Assembly: GCA_028714895.1 (NCBI GenBank)
Contig: JAQTLM010000015.1
Span: 1 to 37,020, forward strand
Origin: Gallionella sp.
GTDB lineage: Bacteria > Pseudomonadota > Gammaproteobacteria > Burkholderiales > Gallionellaceae
Direction: 5' to 3'
Length of the DNA: 37,020 bases
How positions within the stretch are numbered: position 1 is the stretch's first letter; every line of letters begins with the position of its first letter. The translations under genes and the position numbers were made by a program. Under the pieces are notes generated by a model. That model worked only from the letters and a program-made list of their open reading frames with translations. It did not search any database and was not told where the DNA came from. Positions 29,509-37,020 of the stretch are shown one piece after another.

Positions 29509-31533
29509 TCACAACGTCGATAAAAACACGCTCTCGCGCAGCTTCTTCAACTGGTCGCGCAGTTCGGCGGCACGCTCGAATTCCAGGTTTTTCGCGGCTT
29601 GCAGCATATCCTTTTCCAGCCGGGCGATTTCCTTCGAAACCTCCTTTTCGCTCATCGCCAGATACTTCGCCTGAGCCTGCGCGGCCTTGAGCTGGCTGCG
29701 CGCGGCATCCGGTTCATACATGCCCTCGATGATGTCCTTGATGCGCTTCTGCACGCCCTGCGGCGTGATACCGTGCGCGAAGTTGTGCGCCACCTGCTTG
29801 ATGCGGCGGCGGTCGGTCTCCTCGATCGCGCGACGCATCGAGTCGGTGATCCTGTCGGCATACAGGATCGCCTTGCCGTTGAGGTGGCGCGCGGCGCGGC
29901 CGATTGTCTGGATCAGCGAGCGTTCGGAGCGCAGGAAACCTTCCTTGTCGGCATCGAGGATCGCGACCAGCGACACCTCGGGAATATCCAATCCCTCGCG
30001 CAGCAGGTTGATGCCGATCAGCACGTCGAACATGCCGAGGCGCAGGTCGCGGATGATCTCGACGCGCTCCACGGTCTCGATGTCCGAGTGCAGGTAGCGC
30101 ACCTTGATGCCGTGCTCGGAAAAATAATCGGTCAGGTCTTCCGACATGCGCTTGGTCAGCGTGGTCACCAGCACGCGCTCGCCCTGCTCCACGCGCAGGT
30201 TGACCTCGGACATCAGGTCATCCACCTGGTGCGTGGCGGGGCGCACCTCGATGAGCGGATCGATCAGCCCGGTGGGACGCACCACCTGCTCCACCACCTG
30301 CCCGGCGTGCTCGGCCTCGTACACCGACGGCGTCGCGGAAATGAAGACGCTCTGGCGCATTACCTTTTCGAATTCGTCGAAACGCAGCGGGCGGTTGTCC
30401 ATCGCGGAAGGCAGACGGAAACCGTAGTTGACCAGATTCTCCTTGCGCGCACGGTCGCCCTTGTACATACCGCCGATCTGCGGGATGGTGACATGGCTCT
30501 CGTCGATGAACATCAGCGCGTTCGGCGGCAGATAATCCAGCAGCGTCGGCGGCGGATCGCCCGGCTTGCGCCCCGACAGGTGGCGCGAATAATTCTCGAT
30601 GCCCTTGCAGAAGCCGATCTCGTTGAGCATCTCCAGATCGTGGCGGGTGCGCTGCTCGATGCGCTGCGCCTCGACCAGTTTGTTCTCGCGCTGATAGAAC
30701 GCAATGCGCTCCGCCAGCTCGACCTTGATGGTCTCCAGCGCGGCCAGCACCGTGGCGCGCGGCGTGACGTAATGGCTGGACGGATACACGGTATAGCGCG
30801 GCACTTTCTGCAGGATGTGCCCGGTGAGCGGGTCAAACAGCGACAGCGTTTCCACCTCGTCGTCGAACAGCGTCAGGCGCAACGCGTGCTCGCTGCTTTC
30901 CGCCGGGAAGATGTCGATCACGTCGCCGCGCACGCGGAACTTGCCACGCGAAAAATCAATGTCGTTGCGCTCGTACTGCATTTCGACCAGGCGCCTGATC
31001 ACGTCGCGCTGCGCCATTTTTTCATTGTGGCGCAGGTGCAGGATCATGCCGTGGTAATCCACCGGGTCGCCGATGCCGTAGATCGCCGATACCGTCGCGA
31101 CGATCACCGAATCCTCGCGCTCCAGCAGCGCCTTGGTCGCGGACAGGCGCATCTGCTCGATCTGCTCGTTGATGCTTGAATCCTTCTCGATATACACATC
31201 GCGCGACGGCACATAGGCCTCGGGCTGGTAGTAGTCGTAATAGGAAACAAAATACTCGACCGCATTCTCGGGAAAGAAATCGCGCAACTCGGAATACAAC
31301 TGCGCCGCCAGCGTCTTGTTCGGTGCCATCACGATGGCAGGCCGCCCGGTGCGTGCGATGACATTGGCCATCGTGAACGTCTTGCCCGAGCCGGTCACAC
31401 CGAGCAGCGTCTGGAACGCCAGCCCATCGTTGATTCCCTCCACCAGTTGCGCGATAGCCGTAGGCTGGTCGCCCGCCGGTTCGAACGGCTGGTGCAAGCG
31501 AAACGGGCTGTTGGGGAAGGTAATGATATTCAT
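29509..31533 (-). CDS. uvrB: Excinuclease ABC subunit B
   Basis: The 674-residue protein has the UvrB layout: helicase motif I GVTGSGKT at residues 45-52, the damage-probing hairpin segment [19 protein letters not shown] near residue 95, the DEAD-like FIDESHVT, motif [23 protein letters not shown] and [12 protein letters not shown]. The C-terminal UVR domain ([20 protein letters not shown]) binds UvrC. It verifies lesions in nucleotide excision repair together with UvrA and UvrC. ATG 31533 matches the usual N terminus; the upstream continuation is not conserved-looking. A promoter lies so close that the mRNA leader would be only a few bases. No LexA box is apparent. Confidence 0.98.
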   Translation of the reverse strand: MNIITFPNSPFRLHQPFEPAGDQPTAIAQLVEGINDGLAFQTLLGVTGSGKTFTMANVIARTGRPAIVMAPNKTLAAQLYSELRDFFPENAVEYFVSYYDYYQPEAYVPSRDVYIEKDSSINEQIEQMRLSATKALLEREDSVIVATVSAIYGIGDPVDYHGMILHLRHNEKMAQRDVIRRLVEMQYERNDIDFSRGKFRVRGDVIDIFPAESSEHALRLTLFDDEVETLSLFDPLTGHILQKVPRYTVYPSSHYVTPRATVLAALETIKVELAERIAFYQRENKLVEAQRIEQRTRHDLEMLNEIGFCKGIENYSRHLSGRKPGDPPPTLLDYLPPNALMFIDESHVTIPQIGGMYKGDRARKENLVNYGFRLPSAMDNRPLRFDEFEKVMRQSVFISATPSVYEAEHAGQVVEQVVRPTGLIDPLIEVRPATHQVDDLMSEVNLRVEQGERVLVTTLTKRMSEDLTDYFSEHGIKVRYLHSDIETVERVEIIRDLRLGMFDVLIGINLLREGLDIPEVSLVAILDADKEGFLRSERSLIQTIGRAARHLNGKAILYADRITDSMRRAIEETDRRRIKQVAHNFAHGITPQGVQKRIKDIIEGMYEPDAARSQLKAAQAQAKYLAMSEKEVSKEIARLEKDMLQAAKNLEFERAAELRDQLKKLRESVFLSTL

Positions 31534-31545
31534 GGTGAGGCGCGT

Positions 31546-31573
31546 ATTGTACGGGGAATGGGGCGATTGCCAA
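31546..31573 (-). promoter_or_regulatory. Sigma-70 promoter of uvrB with a very short leader
   Basis: On the minus strand TTGGCA (31568-31573), a 16-base spacer and TACAAT (31546-31551) are followed by only 12 bases before the ATG. A usual start site would leave about 4-6 untranslated bases, and no Shine-Dalgarno sequence is present in them. Confidence 0.6.
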
Positions 31574-31697
31574 ACGGGGAGGTGTAATGGAGAATGCCGC
31601 CACGGCAACGGGGCGAATAACAGTTTCGATCCTGACCCGGTTCTTTAATCTTGGCCCAAATTCTTTTCTGCTGGGCATTGTCGGAGAGGTGACATAA

Positions 31698-32003
31698 ATG
31701 AAAACATTGGTGAACGCTCTACTGCTTATGGCCGGGTTGGTGGTATTACCGGCGCCAGCCGCCTTCGCCGCCGGTGTGTTGAAGTTCGAACCCAAGGCAA
31801 GCACAACGATGAGAGAAGCCCTGGTTGATCTTAAGAAGGAGCGCGTGGTTCTCACGCTCGAGTCTGGCGAACAGATTGAGGGGATAGTAACTATGGTTGG
31901 GGACTTCATAGTGTATATCACCCAGCTTACCGGGAAGGTTTACTACGACGCTGTGGTGAGCATAGATAAGATCAATGCGATCACCCTCAGAAAGCAATTC
32001 TGA
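31698..32003 (+). CDS. Secreted small protein with an Sm/Hfq-like domain
   Basis: The 101-residue product has a clear signal peptide, MKTLVNALLLMAGLVVLPAP plus AAFA, with cleavage likely after residue 24. The mature part (about residues 40-98) reads LKKERVVLTLESGEQIEGIV, then TMVGDFIVYI and GKVYYDAVVSIDKINAI. This spacing of strands, with Gly in 'l.sG..ieG.v' and a closing 'vyy.aI..i', resembles Sm-fold proteins and Hfq in particular. The Hfq RNA-binding Gln-Phe and Lys-His positions appear as Asp-Phe and Tyr-Asp. I do not know a named family; the resemblance is by eye. It stands alone, divergent from uvrB. Confidence 0.6.
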   Translation: MKTLVNALLLMAGLVVLPAPAAFAAGVLKFEPKASTTMREALVDLKKERVVLTLESGEQIEGIVTMVGDFIVYITQLTGKVYYDAVVSIDKINAITLRKQF

Positions 32004-32165
32004 TCCAGCACAAGTCAAACATCGCCGTCCGCCCCGGGTTTGTCAAAAAACTTGGTGGTTCGACAAGCTCTGATAGAACAACTAATAGCAAATACCCCGA
32101 AATAAAAACCCAGCCGGAGCCGGTCGCGCCGGGCAGCGCCTGTATTGGCGAAGGGATGAACGGAT

Positions 32166-32564
32166 ATGCACTTGTCCCTGGCTGATCTCATTCTTGCCGC
32201 CCATGCCTTGTTCGTGGCGTTTGTCGTTCTGGGACTGGTGGCAGTCCTGCTCGGAAAATATCGGCGTTGGGGCTGGGTCAGGAACCTGCGGTTCAGGCTA
32301 GTTCACCTTATGGCAATCGGCATCGTGATAGCGGAATCATGGTTTGGTCTGGTATGTCCGCTGACCGAGTGGGAGAACCGCTCAAGAGAGGCGGCAGGCG
32401 GCGAGGCCTATTCAAGTTCTTTCATCCAGCACTGGCTGCATGAGATTCTGTTCTATGACTTTGACCCATGGGTCTTTACGGTTGCCTATAGCGTGTTTGG
32501 AATCCTGGTGCTGGTTGCCTGGCTGCTCGTTCCGCCGGAATATTCACGGAACAAAAAAATTTGA
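32166..32564 (+). CDS. DUF2784 family membrane protein
   Basis: The 132-residue protein has about four hydrophobic segments: residues 5-28 (LADLILAAHALFVAFVVLGL), 44-60 (LVHLMAIGIVIAESWFG), then after the loop LTEWENRSREAAGGE a C-terminal pair including VFTVAYSVFGILVLVAWLLV. The 'H..f..fvv.G' start, 'CPLT.wE' motif and 'H.i.y.d....vf' segment are DUF2784 signatures. Function is unknown. The 162 bases before it hold no gene that I can see. Confidence 0.9.
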   Translation: MHLSLADLILAAHALFVAFVVLGLVAVLLGKYRRWGWVRNLRFRLVHLMAIGIVIAESWFGLVCPLTEWENRSREAAGGEAYSSSFIQHWLHEILFYDFDPWVFTVAYSVFGILVLVAWLLVPPEYSRNKKI

Positions 32565-32618
32565 GTTAGCGAGTGCCCCATCTCTCTGCACCCCGGTTCA
32601 TTCTTTCCCCGGCGCGGG

Positions 32619-32624
32619 TATAAT
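32619..32624 (+). promoter_or_regulatory. -10 element of the probable aspartate aminotransferase promoter
   Basis: A perfect TATAAT lies 33 bases before the TTG start. No good -35 is visible at the normal distance. Confidence 0.45.
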
Positions 32625-32656
32625 TCGCCCTCCCGTTTAAACCGCAAGGAAATATC

Positions 32657-33850
32657 TTGAAACTCTCGACTCGCGTACAGGCCATCAAGCCATCCCCCAC
32701 CCTCGCCGTCACCGCCCGTGCGGCGAAGCTGAAAGCGGAAGGCAAAGACATCATCGGGCTGGGCGCGGGCGAACCGGATTTCGACACGCCGCAGCACATC
32801 AAGGATGCGGCGATTGGCGCGATCAACAAGGGCTTCACCAAATACACCGCGGTCGGCGGCACACCTACACTAAAACAGGCGGTCATCGCGAAGCTCAAAC
32901 GCGACAACGGGCTGGACTACACCGCGAAACAGATCCTGGTTTCCTGCGGCGGCAAGCAGAGCTTTTTCAATCTGGCGCTTGCCTACATCAATCCCGGCGA
33001 CGAGGTCATCATCCCCGCGCCGTACTGGGTGTCCTATCCAGACATTGTGATCATCGCCGAAGGCAAGCCGGTGGTCGTGCAGGCGGGTATCGAGCAGGGT
33101 TTCAGGATGACCGCCGCGCAACTGGAAGCGGCGATCACGCCGAAAACCAGAATGGTGGTGATCAACAGCCCGAGCAATCCGTCCGGCGCGGTGTACACGT
33201 TCAAGGAGTTGAAGGCGCTGGGCGAGGTGTTGCGCAAACACCCGAACATCCTCATCGCCACCGACGACATGTACGAACATATCGCACTGACCGATGCGAA
33301 GTTCGTCAATATTCTGAATGCCTGCCCCGACCTGTATCCGCGCACCATGGTGCTGAACGGCGTGTCGAAAGCCTACGCGATGACCGGCTGGCGCATCGGC
33401 TATGCGGCGGGGCCGGAGAACATCATCACCGCGATGGAGAATGTGCAGTCGCAGAGCACCTCGAACCCGACTTCGATTTCGCAGGTGGCGGCGGAAGCGG
33501 CATTAAACGGCGACCAGGGCTGCATCGCGCCGATGCTCAAGGCGTTCCGCGAGCGACATGTGTTTGTGGTGAACGAGTTGAACAAAATTCCCGGCGTGCA
33601 GTGCCTCATGGCGGGCGGCGCGTTCTATGCGTTCCCGGATATGCGTGCGGCGATTGCCAAGCTGCATCAGCGCGGCACGATCAAGGCAGCGACCGACATC
33701 GCGCTGTCCGAATACCTGCTGGAACACGGCGGTGTGGCGGTGGTGCCCGGCTCGGCTTTCGGCAGCGAAGGCTATGTCCGCCTGTCGTTCGCTACGTCGA
33801 TGGACAACCTCAAGGCAGCGCTAGAGCGTATCGCCAAAGCGCTGTCCTGA
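32657..33850 (+). CDS. Aspartate aminotransferase family, class I PLP-dependent aminotransferase
   Basis: The 397-residue enzyme is a type I-beta aspartate aminotransferase: LGAGEPDFDTPQHIKDAA, YTAVGGTPTLKQAV, NSPSNPSGAVYTFKEL, and the PLP-lysine segment NGVSKAYAMTGWRIGYAAG, with Lys about residue 237 and the Arg that binds substrate carboxylate near the end (VRLSFATS). It interconverts aspartate and 2-oxoglutarate with oxaloacetate and glutamate. The start is TTG 32657, with AAGGA 6 bases before and no better ATG nearby. Divergence from uvrB is a common betaproteobacterial arrangement. Its last ten codons are repeated twice downstream. Confidence 0.93.
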   Translation: MKLSTRVQAIKPSPTLAVTARAAKLKAEGKDIIGLGAGEPDFDTPQHIKDAAIGAINKGFTKYTAVGGTPTLKQAVIAKLKRDNGLDYTAKQILVSCGGKQSFFNLALAYINPGDEVIIPAPYWVSYPDIVIIAEGKPVVVQAGIEQGFRMTAAQLEAAITPKTRMVVINSPSNPSGAVYTFKELKALGEVLRKHPNILIATDDMYEHIALTDAKFVNILNACPDLYPRTMVLNGVSKAYAMTGWRIGYAAGPENIITAMENVQSQSTSNPTSISQVAAEAALNGDQGCIAPMLKAFRERHVFVVNELNKIPGVQCLMAGGAFYAFPDMRAAIAKLHQRGTIKAATDIALSEYLLEHGGVAVVPGSAFGSEGYVRLSFATSMDNLKAALERIAKALS

Positions 33851-34019
33851 GGTTTCGGTGGAGGCTAATCTTCAGGTTACGCCGGAGCCAAAACCGAAAG
33901 CGCTGGAGCGCATCGCGAAAGCGCTATCGTAAGGTTTCGGTGGAGGCTAATCTTCAGGTTACGCCGGAGCCAAAATCTCAAATAGGCGCTGGAACGCGTC
34001 GCCAAGACATTGGGTTGAT
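33818..34019 (+). repeat. Tandem repeat containing the last codons of the aminotransferase gene, three copies
   Basis: Unit 1 (from 33818) contains the real end of the gene, ALERIAKALS and stop. Unit 2 (from 33900) again encodes ALERIAKALS and a stop. Unit 3 (from 33986) encodes ALERVAKTLG and a stop. Between them a 43-base segment beginning GGTTTCGGTGGAGGC is identical in units 1 and 2. Periods are 82 and 86 bases. Coding copies differ mostly at third codon positions. Confidence 0.85.
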
Positions 34020-34061
34020 TTTTCACAACCCACAGTGAAATATCCCATAGTGGAATATCAG

Positions 34062-34083
34062 AGGGGCGATTTATCGCGCCCCT
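34062..34083. terminator. Hairpin between the aminotransferase and cyclase-AsmA genes
   Basis: AGGGGCG (34062-34068) pairs with CGCCCCT (34077-34083) around an 8-base loop. It lies 20 bases after the end of the minus-strand cyclase gene. Neither side has a strong T-run, so it is a possible rather than certain terminator. Confidence 0.4.
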
Positions 34084-34102
34084 GCCGAATAACGAAGAAA
34101 AA

Positions 34103-37020
34103 TTACCGCGCCGTACGCAGCGACGGGTTATCGGTTGTCCCACCGACTTGTAGCGCAACCGACCCCATCCCTGTGCGCATGGTCAAGTCGGCGATGACGC
34201 GCCCGGACATCTGCTGCCTGGCGATGTCCAGCGTGCCCGTTGCATTCAACACCCCGGCGCTCATCTTTACCTGCCTGAAGTGATAATCCCCGTTGGCATA
34301 ATACAAATCGCCGTTCAGTTTATCGAAATGGGTGCGCCCGCCCGGCAAGCTTTCCTTGCTGCGCAGGCGGGCAGTTTCAACGATATCGACGCCAATGATG
34401 ACGCCTTTTTTGACGGCAAAAGCGCCCTCCAGCGTTGCCGCCTCCGTGAGCCTGGACAAGCTTGCCGACTGCATCTGGAAACGCGCCGTGCCGTCCATAT
34501 CACCGCTCAGCGCCTTACTCATATTCTGCAAGGTGATGGTCTTGGCGGTCAGATTTCCCTGGGCACGCCAGCCGGAACGCCAGTCGATACGCGCATCACC
34601 GAGCAGCACCCCGCCCATGATACGGCTATCCAGACCGGTAATCGCCAGACCATCTCCGGTCAGTTCGCCCTTTGCATTCAAATCGTCGAAAATCCAATTC
34701 GGCAGCAACGGCAACGCGCTACCGCGTACCGCGATCGATACCTGCATTTTGTTTTCCGGCGTGGCGTTAATGTCCAGCGCAAGCTTGTTTCCATCGGCAT
34801 GCAATTTTGCCTGCGTGAATTTCCCGGCTTGGCTAAAACGCAGCTCACCGCCTATGCCCGATAATTGCACGCCGTCTGCTTCCAGCTTGCCTTGGCTTAA
34901 CCCGATACGGGCAACCGGATACTGGGTATCAGCGGCGATTTTTTGCAGCCATTCGGATATTTGCGGCAAGGCTGCACCATTAACCTGCACGCCTTCCAAT
35001 TCGATGCCGGTAATCGGCTTGCTCGAGGAAAACAATGCGGACAACGCGAATTCAACCCGTGCCTGCTGCACCTGGATCGGCTTCGTTTCGCCAATCGACA
35101 CATCGCTCAATTCCAGGCGCGGGGTAGGCAGCAATCGTCCCGCCAAATGTCCGACATGCACCGGTTGTTGCAACTTGGCGGTGAGCAGTTGTTCGATGCT
35201 GGTTGCGTAGCCCTGCGTGGGCAACAAAGGCGGGACGGCAAACAACGCGGTCAGTAGAAGCACGAATAATCCGGCGCCGATTTTGCCCCAAGGCACCGGT
35301 TTGCGGCGTGCCCGCGGCACATCCTTTGCAATTTGTGGTGCCGGCTGGGCGGCGCGCTCCGCGCTGGCCTTGACAGCCTCGGCGCTGCGCCGCTCGGCCT
35401 CCGCCCAAGCCTTGGCCTGGGTTTCTGCGAGTTTCGCCACCTCCTCCGCAGAAGGCATGCGCGCCTCTGCGGCAGGTTTGGCTACCGCTTCGGGAGGCGG
35501 CGTTTCGGGCACGCTTGCCGGGGGTGATGGTACTGCCGGGGGCGGCTGTTGCCGTACGGCTTGAGCCGCCTCAACCTGCTTCTCCGCTTCTTCCGGAAGT
35601 TTAAACTGCTCCATGCCGCCCATCAGCGCGGCAATACCCTGCCGCTCCGGTTCCGGTTCTTCATGCGCCAATGTTGGTGCAAGAGGAATCGCGGCCTCGG
35701 GCATCGCAAAACTGAATGGCTCCAGCTTGATTGCCACAGCCGGTTCGCCGGCCTGCGGCAATTCAGCCTCCGCAACGGGTGCTACGGCATCCATCAGTTC
35801 ATACACCGGATGCTCGCGCCCGTGTTTGTCTTTTTGCGAACCGCGATACTGGAACAGGTTGGCGTATTCGTCACTGAGACGCGAAACAAAATCATAATAG
35901 GCGCGGGAAATATAAACCTGATCGATACCGGCAAAACTCATCACGCGTTGCGCATCGTTGATCCCGTCGCCGACCATGTTGCTCCGGCCATTCATGTCTT
36001 TGGCAACATTGATGGGGCCCAGATGGATGCCGATACGCACGTTCAGGTCCGGGTAATCCTTGTGCTGATTGGCCATCACTGTCTTGCGGAATTGCATCGC
36101 CACTTCCAGCGCATCTTCCGGATGTTGCAAGAAACCTATTGCCGCGCCATCCCCGGTATCCAGGATGATGCGCTCGCCATCTCCCTGCGTCCCCAGGCAC
36201 TCGGTGACCAACTGGTTGAATTGTTTTTTGATTTCGATCTGTTTATTGACGGGCTGCTTGGTATAGCCGACCACATCGAAAAACAATACGGTCGCGCTGG
36301 TAGAACGTGCGGTTTGGTAAGCTACTGCCTTCGACTTGGCGGCTTCTGCTTCCTGCTGCGCTTTCAACGCGGCGGCTGCGGCTTCAGCTTCTTTTTTGGC
36401 GTGCCGTTCCGCTTCCTTGCGCGCCTTGGCTTCTGCATGTTGTCTGACCAGCTCGGCTTCCTCACGCGCTTTGGCGGCTTCCTGTTCAGCTTTGAGAAGT
36501 GCTTCGGCCTCTTGCTGCGCCTCTAATTTGGCCGCCTCTGCTTCTTCCCGTGAGCGACGCTCTGCCTCTTCTCTGGCTTTCACCTCAGCCTCGGCTTTTG
36601 CATTTGCCGCTTCCAGCTCGGCACGCACTCGTGCAGCTTCTTGCTCCGCCTTCACTCGCGCGGCTTCCGCTTCTTCCCTGGCACGGCGTTCGGCTTCTTC
36701 ACGCGCTTTGGCTTCGGCTGCCGCTTTCTGTTTGGCGAGTTCGGCTTCTTCGCGCGCTTTGGCAGTTTCCCGTTCAGCCTTAAGGCGAGCTTCCTCCGCT
36801 TCCCGTTGCGCCTTTAATTTCGCCGCTTCGATTTCCTGCCTGGCTTTTGCTTCCGCTTCGGCACGCGCCTTTGCCTCTGCCTCGGCTTTCGCTTTTGCCG
36901 CTTCCAGCTCGGCACGCACTCGTGCAGCTTCTTGCTCCGCCTTCACTCGCGCGGCTTCCGCTTCTTCCCTGGCACGGCGTTCGGCTTCTTCACGCGCTTT
37001 GGCTTCGGCTGCCGCTTTCT
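34103..37020 (-). CDS. Repetitive coiled coil - class III nucleotide cyclase - AsmA-like fusion (5' end beyond window)
   Basis: The frame is open to the right edge, so the start is missing. Numbering from the internal Met at 36946: residues 1-205 are a Lys/Glu/Ala/Arg-rich coiled coil of TolA type, built from near-identical repeats. Residues ~217-387 are a class III cyclase homology domain with FFDVVGYT and DTGDGAA (the two metal-binding Asp) and GDGINDAQR (Asn and Arg of the active site). A Pro/Ala/Glu-rich linker leads to one membrane helix at ~556-575 (IGAGLFVLLLTALFAVPPLL). Residues ~580-947 are an AsmA-like, beta-rich periplasmic region ending VALQVGGTTDNPSLR. Usual purine-selecting residues look absent, so a cyclic nucleotide product is uncertain. 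Confidence 0.8.
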   Translation of the reverse strand, partial: KAAAEAKAREEAERRAREEAEAARVKAEQEAARVRAELEAAKAKAEAEAKARAEAEAKARQEIEAAKLKAQREAEEARLKAERETAKAREEAELAKQKAAAEAKAREEAERRAREEAEAARVKAEQEAARVRAELEAANAKAEAEVKAREEAERRSREEAEAAKLEAQQEAEALLKAEQEAAKAREEAELVRQHAEAKARKEAERHAKKEAEAAAAALKAQQEAEAAKSKAVAYQTARSTSATVLFFDVVGYTKQPVNKQIEIKKQFNQLVTECLGTQGDGERIILDTGDGAAIGFLQHPEDALEVAMQFRKTVMANQHKDYPDLNVRIGIHLGPINVAKDMNGRSNMVGDGINDAQRVMSFAGIDQVYISRAYYDFVSRLSDEYANLFQYRGSQKDKHGREHPVYELMDAVAPVAEAELPQAGEPAVAIKLEPFSFAMPEAAIPLAPTLAHEEPEPERQGIAALMGGMEQFKLPEEAEKQVEAAQAVRQQPPPAVPSPPASVPETPPPEAVAKPAAEARMPSAEEVAKLAETQAKAWAEAERRSAEAVKASAERAAQPAPQIAKDVPRARRKPVPWGKIGAGLFVLLLTALFAVPPLLPTQGYATSIEQLLTAKLQQPVHVGHLAGRLLPTPRLELSDVSIGETKPIQVQQARVEFALSALFSSSKPITGIELEGVQVNGAALPQISEWLQKIAADTQYPVARIGLSQGKLEADGVQLSGIGGELRFSQAGKFTQAKLHADGNKLALDINATPENKMQVSIAVRGSALPLLPNWIFDDLNAKGELTGDGLAITGLDSRIMGGVLLGDARIDWRSGWRAQGNLTAKTITLQNMSKALSGDMDGTARFQMQSASLSRLTEAATLEGAFAVKKGVIIGVDIVETARLRSKESLPGGRTHFDKLNGDLYYANGDYHFRQVKMSAGVLNATGTLDIARQQMSGRVIADLTMRTGMGSVALQVGGTTDNPSLRTAR
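36606..37020 (-). repeat. 291-bp direct repeat in the coiled-coil coding region
   Basis: Bases 36606-36729 recur exactly at 36897-37020, an offset of 291 bases or 97 codons. The second copy runs into the window edge, so identity may extend further. Sequence to the left of both copies is also similar. Inside the unit are shorter repeats encoding segments such as KAREEAERR and AEQEAARVRAEL. Confidence 0.9.

Noticed and set aside
29599..31179. 526-codon open frame antisense to uvrB
   Set aside because: It is the shadow of a high-GC gene; uvrB on the other strand has unmistakable motifs, and the antisense product (rich in His, Gln, Leu, Arg, Val) has no recognisable domain.
33818..34019. Repeat array considered as a CRISPR
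   Set aside because: Only three units with codon-like content, no regular spacers and no cas genes nearby.
33601..34038. 145-codon frame across the aminotransferase end and the repeats
   Set aside because: It is out of frame with the aminotransferase and merely crosses the repeat units.

Overview
The window looks like a chromosome segment of a betaproteobacterium, probably of the Gallionellaceae/Nitrosomonadales type. This is inferred from gene order (rplU-rpmA-obgE-proB; fmdB-DUF502-aspS-nudB; bamD/rluD/pgeF near clpB; uvrB divergent from an aspartate aminotransferase) and from the protein sequences; no 16S or other marker is present. No rRNA, tRNA, CRISPR array or intact insertion sequence was found.

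Layout. (1) Bases 1-4230 are accessory. They hold the tail of a TPR/methyltransferase protein, an unrecognised small protein, and a compact restriction-modification cassette: an Xre-type controller, a PD-(D/E)XK nuclease candidate overlapping it, and a convergent SPPY DNA methyltransferase. After these come two toxin-antitoxin-like gene fragments fused back to back, and an intact DUF2442 gene. This part is visibly more AT-rich than the rest. (2) Bases 4286-9480 hold an RlmN-like radical SAM methyltransferase, a DEDDy 3'-5' exonuclease, a small membrane protein and clpB, which has a sigma-32-type promoter. (3) Bases 9542-14529 hold nadC, trxC, pgeF-rluD, bamD, a Nudix hydrolase and trxA. (4) Bases 14530-19008 hold rho, rplU-rpmA, obgE and proB. 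(5) Bases 19221-25362 are mostly envelope genes on the minus strand: a PBP7-type endopeptidase, an Atm1/HMT1-type ABC exporter, a cardiolipin synthase with its EEP-family partner, then nadA. (6) Bases 25370-29351 are a tight minus-strand operon, fmdB-DUF502-aspS-ribonuclease-barstar-nudB, running into nadA. (7) Bases 29509-33850 hold uvrB, a secreted Sm/Hfq-like small protein, a DUF2784 membrane protein and an aspartate aminotransferase. (8) Bases 34103-37020 hold most of a giant protein joining a repetitive coiled coil, a class III nucleotide cyclase domain, one membrane segment and an AsmA-like periplasmic region. It runs off the right edge.

Housekeeping functions dominate: NAD synthesis (nadA, nadC), redox and protein quality control (trxA, trxC, clpB), outer membrane assembly (bamD), translation (rplU, rpmA, aspS, rluD, RlmN-like), transcription termination (rho) and DNA repair (uvrB). 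A second theme is the density of short palindromic repeats. Several lie between genes, one supplies a stop codon, and at least two appear to have entered reading frames without breaking them.

The points most worth a second look are the cyclase-AsmA fusion with its 291-bp repeat, the restriction-modification cassette with an unfamiliar nuclease, the secreted Hfq-like protein, the triplicated tail of the aminotransferase gene, the barnase/barstar-like pair inside the aspS operon, and the in-frame palindromes.
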